Origin: Selaginella moellendorffii
Taxonomy: Eukaryota > Streptophyta > Lycopodiopsida > Selaginellales > Selaginellaceae
Length of the DNA: 64,000 nucleotides
Assembly: GCF_000143415.4 (NCBI RefSeq)
Contig: NW_003314312.1
Location: forward strand, 317,159-381,158
Reading direction: 5' to 3'
In this document: one piece after another, positions 55,553 to 64,000 of the stretch
How the letters are laid out: the number at the start of each line of letters is the position of its first letter
Position numbering within the stretch: the stretch's first letter is position 1
Program-made: the position numbers and the translations under genes
The notes under the pieces: generated by a model
What the model saw: the letters and a program-made list of their open reading frames with translations, nothing else
Told to the model about the DNA's origin: nothing
The model's database searches: none

Positions 55553-58500
55553 CTAGCAAAGTTCCGGCTCCTGCTTCACGCAAATCCCCCGCGAGCTTAT
55601 ACCCCACGAGTTCATGTCTTCCAATCCTTTGCTTCCATCTTCCTCGGCCAGAAGCGTCGCAACGCTCGTCCCCCAGCTCCTCCTCGTCGATCCACAGTTT
55701 TGTATACTCTCCTCCACCTTTGCTATCCTCTCTTGGATCTTCCTCCCGTGGACCAGGCACTCGTCGGCTTCTTCCCTCACGGCCATCTCCAAAGACTTGG
55801 AATCCGACGTCGACAGCCTCAGGTTCGTCTTCTTCACTTCTCTCGCCTTGACCACTTCGGAGGATGGCAGGAACTCGAGCGAGCCGTGGAGGATGGTGGA
55901 CGCTGCTCGCTTGCACGAGTCGCACGCAAAATGTGGACGACGCACGGGGCTGCTGGATTCCTTGGACTTGGTGATACTGGATTGCCTCTCGGAGTTGTCC
56001 TTCTTGAACGACGCTAGCACCCGGAACACTTTGACGAGCTCCGCCCCGAGCGCTCCGCATTTCCTCTCCGCGACCGAGGCGCCCTCCAGCGCCGACTGAG
56101 CGCTGACGCTTACGTGCTCCACTTTCGTGTCGAGCATCCTGTTCGAAGAGCTTGTGAGATTCTTGCAAAGAAATAGAGAAGATTGTTCTTTCTCGTACCT
56201 GATGTTTGCGTACGTCGCAGAGGCTACGTGTTCTAGATGGCTTTCCAAGCTTGTGACTCTCGTATCCAGCCGGAGTTCTTCGTTCTCCACCCTTCTCTTG
56301 GTCGTGCTCGAGAGCTTTCCTTTCACTTGCGACTTCGCCACCTTTTCCTTCTCCACAGGCGCGGCGCTCTTGCTTCTACTCGACTGCTCCAGCGCGTCCA
56401 TCCTCTTCTCCAAGTCCGTCAAGAGCTTCGCGGTTTCGTGCGTCCGGTCGCTGTCCATATGATCGCTGCTGGTGTTCTCGGCCAGAGTTTTCCTCATGCC
56501 CGCCATCTCGTCTAGCAAGTCGCGAGCCTCGGACGAAACCGACGACGCCTTGGCAGCAAACTCGGCAGCCATGCTCCTCTGCCTATCAACTTCACACACG
56601 GCGTCCCTGAGCCGCTCCTGGAGCTCCTCGGCTCTTCGTTTGGCCTCTGCGGCTGCCGCAACCGCCGACTCGGTCTCTCTCGTCATGTCGATGCTTGTTC
56701 TCTTGAGCTCGCACGCCGCCACCGAGAACGAGTCCCTCTCCATCGCCAGGCTCTCCTGGAGTCTCCCAGTCCGCCTGTATCTGCTGCTCGTGAGTGAATC
56801 GTCGGAGTGCTTCAAAACTTCCGAGAGAGCTTCCTCGGCCTTGATCGCTGCTGCTGCTGCGTCCGACGCTGCAGCCGATGCTAAACGTTTCTCCTTCTCG
56901 GCGATCGCCACCGCGTCCTCGAGCATATATCTGTGCGTGTCCTGCTTCCTTTCCATGCTCGATAGCCTCGACTCCAAGTCGTCGATCATGATGTCCCTGG
57001 AAGTGTTCCGGCTTGCGGCGGGAGAATCTATCGAGCGTCGCCTCACTTCTTTCAGCTGATGCTCGATCGCCTCGATCTTGTCCTGGCACTTCATGTCGAG
57101 GTTGAACAGCGCCATCCTCGACTCCTCCAGCCCGGCCATATGCATGAGCTCCTGTTTGCTCTCCAAGTGAGCCATCCTTGACTCAACCTCCTCGAGACTC
57201 GCGGCTCCTCTGGAAGAAGATCGAGAGCACGGAACGCTCTCCTGCCTCTGCCTGAATTCCCTCAGCTGGTCCTCCAGTTCCTCCACCTTGTCCTGGCACT
57301 TGATCTTGACATTCAACACGTCCATTCTCACCTCGTCCAGGCCGCCGAGGTAGAGCTTGGACAGATTCTCGACTCGGTCCATGATCAGCATCTTCTCCTG
57401 CGAGGCCTCGTCCCGGATCCTGTCAGCCGATCTTCTCATGCTCCCCCTGTCGACTTTGAACGTCTCCTCCAGGCCTTTCAAGCCTTGGAAGTCGATCTTC
57501 ATCTGCATGGCTTCGTCCTTGAGCTTGCCGAGGACGTGCTTTAGCTCGTCCATGTCCGACTCACATCCTTTTCGAAACTCGTCCGCCTCCACTCTTGCCT
57601 GAAGTCCCTCCTTCTTCATGCTCTGGAGCTGTTTCCTCAAGTAGCCATTCTCGGTCCTGATGTTTATCTGCTCCGTGCTCATGGTTTCCCTGTCGTTCTC
57701 CACGATTTGAGCGATCTGCTCAAAGTGACTCTCGAGCTCCACCCTTCCTTTCGAAAGTAGCTCCACCTCCGCCTTTAGAAGACGGAGCTCGTCTTTCAAA
57801 GGCTTCTCTTTCGTCTCCGTCCTGTCAGAGAGACACTTCTCCACTGTCTCCTTGATCACATTTTCCATCCAGTGCCTGTCACCTTTCTTCGAAATCTCCA
57901 CTCTTAGCCCATCCATGTCCTTCACTATACTCTCCTCAAGGGCATCCACCGAATTCACCAGCTTGTGCGAGAAATTCTCGCGCTTCTTGGCTTCCTCCTG
58001 TACGTTCCGCCGAAGAACCACAAGATCGCCTTCGGTCTCATCCCTCAAAAACTCTATCTCTTTCTCCAACGCATTAACTCGTCCCCGCCATCTTTTCCCT
58101 TCTTCCTCGAGACGTATTCTAAAACCATCCAGCGAGCCTCGGAGATCTCTAACAATCTTGACGTTCCCATTCTTGCTCTCATCGTAAAGAACACTGCGAC
58201 TCTCTGAAGTGTCAGCACCATCGTACGACAACGAGAGTGACTTATCATCGGAAACCTTCCCTGGAGGAGCTCGATCGTCCAGCTTCTGGCTTTTCTGATA
58301 CACGAAGTTGTCCCAGACTCTATCTTCTCTTGTATTCCCTGATCCTCTGTCCAAAAAACCTCTTTTCAACCCCGAGTTCCTGCGGCTTCTTTGCAAGACT
58401 GGCTCGGACTCCTCTGTCCTGCTTCTGTAGTACTCGTCAGTATCATCTAAGAGCTTGTGACGATCACGGCGTGCGCTGCCAATATCGTCATAACTCTTTC

Positions 58501-59630
58501 GGAGGTCAAACAGGCCGGATCTTTCTTTCCTCTGATCCGCGGCATCACTGAAGAGTTTATCCGACTTTCCTGGATCCAATCCCACGTTAAAAGGCAACAA
58601 AACTTGAATGGAAGAGTGTAGTACCTGTCGGCAAAGAACGCGTCGAGTCCCGGACTCCAGAAGCTGGAAGCCTCGCAGGAGGAGCAGTCCCAGACTCACT
58701 GCTCTCAACCGTTCTTCGATTTTTCTGAAGAGCACTCGGTAGTTTCTTCGGCAAGTAGTAAACCGGCGGCTTCTCGTCAGCAAACGTGTAGACATCGTGT
58801 AGCTTCGCCTCCCAATCCTTCAAGGCCGTTCCCTTGGGCCTCTTCCTGAGTTTCGAAACATCCACGGTGGCCTCAGTCTCCTCGGACTCTAGCTTACCAC
58901 CATTTTCACCTGGTGGCGATGGTGGCGATGGTGGCGAGTGATCAGTCTTCTTCTTTGGAGAGCCAGGCCTCCTCTTCCCCGGCGACTCTGCCCGCTTCGC
59001 AGCGTTGGTTTTCTTCGAAGCTTGCTGCTGAGGCTTGAGCAGTGATGTCGCTCGAGGCGACTTAACTGGCCGCGAGAGTTTCTTCTCCACCGTGGTTGCT
59101 GCCTTGGGCCGGCTCGGAGCTCTCCACGAGGACGACGACTTTCTCGGAGAGCCAGGCCCGGATTTCTTCGGAGAAGAACCAGCGAGCTTTTTCGGAGATC
59201 CAGCCTTCTTGGTCGGAGAAGCCGCTCGCTTTGGAGACGCTGCTTTCTTCGTCGGCGATGTTGACGATGATACAGCCTTCTTCTTCTGTGACTGTGACTG
59301 TGACTGTGACTTCCCAGATTTCTCTCCACCGCCCTCCAAGAGCTCCTGGATTCTTCGCCGTGCCTCTACCAATCCAACATGGAGCTCTCTCACCGCCTTG
59401 TCACCACGTCTCTCGCAATACTCCTTGTGTGCCGGCAAAGCGCACGCTACCAGAGCTTCAAACCTTCTCAAATGCTGGAGCTCCTCCTCGCTGCCACCGC
59501 TGCTCTCGGGAGAATTTGGCTGGAGCCGAGCTAGCGTCGCCTTTTTCAGGCACAATCTCGCGCTGCGGATGTAGAAGCTGAGCGGCAGACCACCGGACGA
59601 AGATCTCTGGCCCTGCTGATCCACCTCCAT
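55553..59630 (-). CDS. Large coiled-coil protein with an SPKK-rich basic segment
   Basis: Three exons (59630-58625, 58569-56199 and 56138-55553) give 1320 residues. Residues ~15-110 form a predicted helical domain (FYIRSARLCLKKATLARLQP, LRRFEALVACALPAHKEYCE). Residues ~115-250 are strongly basic with repeated SPKK/SPTKK units (TSPTKKAASPKRAASPTKKA), a pattern that binds DNA minor groove or microtubules. From ~440 to ~1110 it is mostly heptad-rich coiled coil with Glu/Lys-rich helices (KRWRGRVNALEKEIEFLRDE). The C-terminus has CDSCKRAAS. I do not recognise the family. It is likely cytoskeletal or nuclear-structural. It converges with FRA10AC1, the stops being 101 bp apart. Confidence 0.85.
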
Positions 59631-60055
59631 TCGCGCCTAAGAGGATAGCTCCATCAATCCGCGACTACTCACCAAGAACTTACCTCGATCACATCCTTCA
59701 ACGAGCTGGATCAAACCCTAGACAGGCCCTGCCGATCTTCATGCGCGAGAATCCGGAGCTCCTAGCGAAGTGATCGCCAAGGAGTAGTCGAAAAGAATCC
59801 AGCTCCCGAGCTCCATCGCGCTGCCACATTGCTTCTTGACCGTTTGTAGGGTTCCAGTTAGTTACAATAGAATCTTTTGAATTTATTTTAGAATCTTTTG
59901 GTAATAAAATTTACATTGATATTGTGTGTTCTTAGATGATCTTCTTCATGAATTTGTCTTACTTCTCGTGCAATCTCTTGAACTGAGGTTGGTTGAACAA
60001 TTTTTGGTTTACTTAAAAGCAAAACCAAGGGGATTGAGGTGGTAATGAATATATT
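59631..60055. other. Upstream region of the coiled-coil gene, turning AT-rich
   Basis: CAAACCCTAGAC at about 59713 is a telo-box near the probable transcription start of the minus-strand gene. From about 59880 the sequence becomes AT-rich without genes. Confidence 0.4.
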
Positions 60056-60393
60056 TACCATTTAACAATTATTATTCATTTAGATTAATTTTGTATTTAT
60101 AATTTATAAAATTTCTTAAACGCTTTTTAATATATTCTTGTTTATTCTACCATCTAATGGTTGATATGAAACCTTTGCTCAGGTTTGCATGTAATAAGAT
60201 TAATCTTGATTTATAGATTATAAACATATTGATCAATTAGAATATTTAATAAGCATGTTTGTAATTTATAAACACAATATTTCATATCAACCATTAGATG
60301 ATAGAATAAAACAGAATATATTAAAATGGTTAAGAAAGTTTATAAATTATAAATACAAGATTAATCTAAATAAATAACAACCGTTAGATGGTA
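60056..60393. mobile_element. Foldback MITE-like element
   Basis: Arms 60056-60172 and about 60276-60393 are imperfect inverted repeats of ~117 bp separated by ~100 bp. Matching blocks include TTTAGATTAAT(T/C)TTGTATTT, ATAATTTATAAA and CCATCTAATGGTTGATATGA. It is non-coding and AT-rich. CTTAAAAGCAAA occurs just outside both ends (60012 and 60438), which may be a target-site relic. Confidence 0.75.
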
Positions 60394-60622
60394 GAATATT
60401 CTGAAATATTTAAACATATTCTAAATACCGACAGATTTGCTTAAAAGCAAATTAAAAATATTAATTAAAAATAATACTACTATTAAGCAAATCAAGTGCA
60501 ATTCATCAACTTTTTGGGGAGAATTTGCTGTTGCTGCTTTGGTGCGCGTGATTTCGTCACCAAGCAAAGGCTCAGGGCGCACGATTCCAAATGTGTTTCC
60601 CGCACTCGAGAATTGCTAGGAT

Positions 60623-61603
60623 ATGGAAAAGCAACGCGATGTGCGGCGAGAGGTCTTTCTTCGTACCGAATGCCCTACAGACTTCTGGAGCAGCAGAACT
60701 GTTTTATTCATTCGCGATGCCTACATCTGCGACGCATCCGCAATCGCCAGGATCGCCGCCGCCGCCTTGCGCAAGCGAGACCCAGTAGCGCAAAGGCTAA
60801 AAGGTTTCTTGCACTACACCCAGGTCGCCAAGATCCGGATCAAAGGCATGCTCCCCTGCAATCCCAGGTATGGCTTCGTGTCCGTGAAAGACGACGTCAA
60901 GGTGGAGCCTTTCATACCAAACTGTAAGTTTTTGGAAGTAACAAATTTGTCTAGAACAATAGTTCAGGGACTTTTTCCAGGAGGACTGTGGTGGAATCTC
61001 TCCAGTGTTTGTGCCAGAGACGGGCTAGCCACACCGAAGGAGCGCGTCGTCTTTGTCACCGCCAACGCCACCGGTTCTACAAGTACATCTCCTGCGAGCA
61101 AAGCTTGCGGGCGCTGGGCGTGCTCATAGAGGAGAGCTTTCGGCCGCTAGCCCCTGCAGACACGGTGTTGCAGACTTCTACAAATGCCCACGTCCGTGCT
61201 GGACTCGTTTGTCTGCGATGTCACTGCGTATGCCAAGATCAATGCGGCGGCGGCGGCTGGAGAGGATCGCTTCTTGCGCCGGATGGTGGTGAGAGCTGGG
61301 CAGTTCTACAAGCTTTCCCCCACAGAGAGGCTGGACAACGAGTGGAAAGTTTGGGCTGTCAAGCATGGCGACGGCATTCCAAGCGTGGGGGAGCTCGAGA
61401 AAGCTGCCAGGGCGGTGTTTGATCGTGGCGATGGTCAGCTGCAGCGGCTGCTTGAGCCGTCGATGCTGGAGAGCTTTCGAGACTTTGTGTGCTTGGATAA
61501 GAGGGAGTACGACGAGTACCCGGTGGTGGCGAAGCAGCTCGTTATCTTCTGCACCGGGAACTCGGAGTTTTCCGCGAGTTTTTTGGTTGACACTATCAAC
61601 TAG
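60623..61603 (+). pseudogene. Unidentified ORF with two apparent frameshifts
   Basis: Frame 1 from an ATG at 60623 reads MEKQRDVRREVFLRTECPTD and LRKRDPVAQRLKGFLHYTQV to about 61070. Protein-like sequence then continues in another frame (FYKYISCEQSLRALGVLIEE) to about 61160. It returns to frame 1 as MPTSVLDSFVCDVTAYAKIN and LSPTERLDNEWKVWAVKHGD and ends at 61603 (FLVDTIN). No good intron explains the shifts. The family is not recognised. It could be a decaying gene, or a gene with sequence errors. Confidence 0.5.
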
Positions 61604-62643
61604 AGGCGACTGGTGAGGGTGGTGAAGGATGTCGTTGGTCGTCGCCCAAGTGCCCAGGGACCGGATGTTTGTGTTTCGAGCCTGGGACAGGGACCAAGTA
61701 TTCCTTGAGGATCCAACCAGGCCTCATGTCTTTCAAGCGGCTCCGAGTAAGCACGCTTTGGCCGTGGTGGTGATGGGGCTGGGCATGCATTCTTCGTTAC
61801 GATGTTCTCGGCCTATCCAGAGAGACGGCGTCAACCTCTCACACAGCAGGAAGAACGCATCCATCTGAGCGGAGCTCCGGCTCTAGAGCCCAAGACTGGT
61901 GGTATCGAGCTCCGGCTCTATCCTCGCTAAGGATAGAGCTGGTACCGAGGCTCCGGCTCTCCAAGGTTGTAGCGGTTCCTTTCGAGCGACCAAGATAGTC
62001 GCGGTGCATTGATTTTTGTTGGCGGAGCATTGTGATCGTTCCCCTCGTATCCCGTATGGACCCCTGTTGAAGTACTTGCCCGCTTCCTCTAAAAACCGAG
62101 TGCAAGTGAAAGCATTTCTTTCACGCTAATGCCCTTGAAGATTGCTGCAGTTGTTGAGCGATCCATTTTCTTGGTTGTAGAGAAACTGCAGACCGGCGTT
62201 ACAATCAGGACGCAAAAAATATTATACCTCTCTCAAGGTACTCTGCTTTGCTTTTTACACAGGACAAGAAAATGAACAACAAAAGCAGACGATTGAGATT
62301 ATAACTTACCCATCTCAGCTTTCACGGACAGTCCACTGCATTATTGACAATCACACAAACCTCGATAACCTCGCCAGCTTTTCTGGATTGCTGTCGTTTG
62401 AGACTACCTTGGCGCAAGAACAAAGAGCTTTTTTTTAATCATCCTCTGTGTATTCATTCACTCATCTATTGGAATCAAGCGAACTGCAACGATATTTTTA
62501 TTTCAATTATTTTGTGTAATATTTAGTGAATAATGATAGGCTACAAGTTTATTGTTTGTTTAGGCAGCATCTAAGTTGCTGCCGATATGCTCAATCACGC
62601 TCTCATAGTTGCAAAGCTAGTTTTAAATACTACAACGAGATTC
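61604..62643. other. Intergenic region with a short repeat
   Basis: GCTCCGGCTCT recurs at about 61875, 61910 and 61950 in a partly palindromic stretch (61870-61970). A 79-codon plus ORF at 61629 has no recognised relatives. The rest holds nothing I can support. Confidence 0.4.
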
Positions 62644-63525
62644 TCATTCTAGGCTCTCAAAGAACCTTTTCCATCCGACATAAACGCCCTCTACAACGAG
62701 TGCCGTGAGATCTGCGGGGTCGCAGGATAATCTAGCCCTCTCAAAGCACCTCGAGTAGACATCCTTCTCCACGAACGGCGGCTCCACCCCACTCGACTTA
62801 TCCACAAACAAAACATTAGGAGCCAAGATGGTGATGCTTCTCAGTACGTGCGCCAGCATTATCCTTCCCGTCCTTCCGTTGCCATCCTCAAAGGGATGGA
62901 TGGACTCGTACTCCCAGAAGAAGCGCCCGGCAAACTTGACAAGGCGCTCCACCCGCTCCAAACCTCTGGGCATCGCAAAGATGTCCCGCAGCTCCTTGTT
63001 GGATCGATTCATCAGCACGATGAGGGCGCTCTTGATCTTGTCCGGCTCCAGGAAGTAGTGCTTGTGACCATCAATTGTGTACATGTACACTCGCTCACCT
63101 CGCATCCTTCCAGCGATCTCGGGATCCACAGTCTCGAGCATGCACTTGTGGGACTCGAGCAGCTTCTTGATGCCCAGCCCGGGCATCTCTCGCTCGGTGG
63201 CGGACGCCGGGAACCAAGCTCGCAATGCCCGGTGGAGGCAAGAGACATGCTCCAGCCGGTCATCGTCCTGTTTCCAGCCGCCCTCCTCCTCTTGCAAAGC
63301 TCCATTCGCGATGGCCCGCTGCGTCTCTTCCAGCGTCTCAAACCCCTCGCCCTCGATGTGGTTGACTTGGTAGAGAAACTCCGCCATAGCCTTGGGGGCG
63401 TGCTCGGCCGCCGCCCAGGCTTTCTTTTCAGGCGCAAGAGACTCGTACCACCTGACAAAACCGTCAATCTCGACCACCATCTGCCTCACGCTCGGTCCAC
63501 CACTCCTCCAAAACGGAAGCTCCAT
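62644..63525 (-). CDS. Fic-domain protein (putative AMP transferase)
   Basis: A single-exon gene of 293 residues starting at an ATG at 63523-63525 (MELPFWRSGGPSVRQM). The core Fic motif IHPFEDGNGRTGR (residues ~211-223) matches HxFx(D/E)GNGRxxR, with the catalytic His, anion-binding Gly/Asn and Arg all present. Fic enzymes usually transfer AMP, sometimes other groups, from a nucleotide to target hydroxyls. An upstream YQVNHIEGEGF (about 52-62) resembles the inhibitory helix motif (S/T)xxxE(G/N) but lacks the Ser/Thr. No TPR or signal anchor is present, unlike animal FICD, so it is probably cytosolic. The GC content resembles its neighbours. It lies 57 bp downstream of the PhzF gene on the same strand. 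Confidence 0.88.
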   Translation of the reverse strand: MELPFWRSGGPSVRQMVVEIDGFVRWYESLAPEKKAWAAAEHAPKAMAEFLYQVNHIEGEGFETLEETQRAIANGALQEEEGGWKQDDDRLEHVSCLHRALRAWFPASATEREMPGLGIKKLLESHKCMLETVDPEIAGRMRGERVYMYTIDGHKHYFLEPDKIKSALIVLMNRSNKELRDIFAMPRGLERVERLVKFAGRFFWEYESIHPFEDGNGRTGRIMLAHVLRSITILAPNVLFVDKSSGVEPPFVEKDVYSRCFERARLSCDPADLTALVVEGVYVGWKRFFESLE

Positions 63526-63581
63526 GTCACAAAGAAAGGGAACCCTAAACCGCTTATAGAGCGCAAAAAGGTGGCAGGCAC

Positions 63582-64000
63582 TTAAATATTCAAAGGATAT
63601 TCTTTATACCCATAGTGAATGACAGCCTCTCCTCGCATTAAAACACGCATACTCTCCCACTTGACTTGCAAATCAAGCCTACCACCACGCTCAGATACCT
63701 GGATTTGTTCAACATTAGCGATTGTTTCAGCATTTTCCAGTGTTGTTCTTACTTGACAAGCCGAGAGCGTGTTCTTGAGCAGCTTCTTCGCCCAGTATGG
63801 AGCTAATGCGCAGTGAGCACTTCCACAAACTGGATCCTGCGAGCAAAACGCTGTTTACTAAAGAGAACGGAAAACTTCTCTTGTGCGAAGAGCACGATGT
63901 TGATGCTGTACCTCGTTGATGGCAAATCTCGGAGCAAAAAACCGCGAAACAAAATCATACGCTGAATGAGCGCTGGCTTTTGCTGTCACGAGAAGTCCAA
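63582..64000 (-). CDS. PhzF-family isomerase-like protein, 5' part cut by window edge
   Basis: The last three exons are visible: >64000-63912, 63836-63753 and 63698-63582 (96 residues). The segments are AYDFVSRFFAPRFAINE, DPVCGSAHCALAPYWAKKLL and VSERGGRLDLQVKWESM, ending GYKEYPLNI. DPVxGSAHCALAPYW is the hallmark of the PhzF (phenazine biosynthesis-like) fold of diaminopimelate epimerase-type isomerases. The catalytic Glu of the N-terminal half is outside the window. Plant members are uncharacterised. The introns are 54 and 75 nt. Confidence 0.88.

Noticed and set aside
56472-57059. 195-codon plus-strand ORF and others over the coiled-coil gene
   Set aside because: Antisense shadows of a Glu/Ser-rich coding exon.

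Overview
The window is nuclear DNA of a vascular land plant with a very compact genome. The genes include a bacterial-type PEP carboxylase, a WIP zinc-finger factor, NF-YC, dehydroascorbate reductase, plant-type equilibrative nucleoside transporter and F-box/kelch proteins, and long PPR proteins built almost entirely of 31-residue S-type repeats. Introns are mostly 50-100 nt and many genes sit head-to-head. Together this suggests a spikemoss (Selaginella, S. moellendorffii type); the species is an inference. All splice models were built by eye from GT/GC..AG sites, and each was checked to sum to a multiple of three. The 5' exon of the last gene and the 3' part of the first run off the window.

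Positions 1-11865 hold two divergent PPR genes whose shared 5' region has been duplicated. The copies (about 431-1503 and 9692-10725) are separated by about 8.2 kb of AT-rich transposon debris, including a heavily decayed LTR and Ty1/copia fragments. The outer genes (<1-787, minus; 10126-11865, plus) are intact, and the inner copies are truncated.

Positions 11866-19600 are a nested transposon block: an AT-rich stretch, fragments of an unidentified gene with a preserved exon junction, then a dead Helitron (14213-19380). The Helitron lacks the Rep nuclease core. It carries a complete 479-bp Cassandra-like TRIM with 5S rRNA in its LTRs and PBS, and a 1204-bp solo LTR with a perfect 5-bp target duplication.

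Positions 19600-31000 and onward are gene-dense: F-box/kelch protein, a 754-residue PPR protein, ENT nucleoside transporter, UNC93-like MFS transporter, and a 20-exon bacterial-type PEPC (29826-34150). A sparser stretch (34151-45800) holds the WIP zinc-finger gene and two unresolved, possibly transcribed regions. Positions 45821-59630 are very compact: NF-YC, mitochondrial complex I NDUFS6, a LOG2-like RING E3 ligase, an RS-rich protein, DHAR, a DUF1771-SMR protein, FRA10AC1, and a 1320-residue coiled-coil protein with an SPKK-rich segment. Four gene pairs there and nearby share divergent promoter regions of 65-439 bp.

Positions 59631-64000 hold a foldback MITE-like element, a frameshifted unknown ORF, a single-exon Fic-domain protein and the 3' part of a PhzF-family gene. 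The genes are ordinary housekeeping and regulatory genes, not a pathway cluster; the shared feature is shared promoters and compaction. The most unusual items are the plant Fic protein, the Cassandra-like element nested in the Helitron, the duplicated divergent PPR promoter, and an in-frame 51-nt intron next to a catalytic motif in the PEPC gene.
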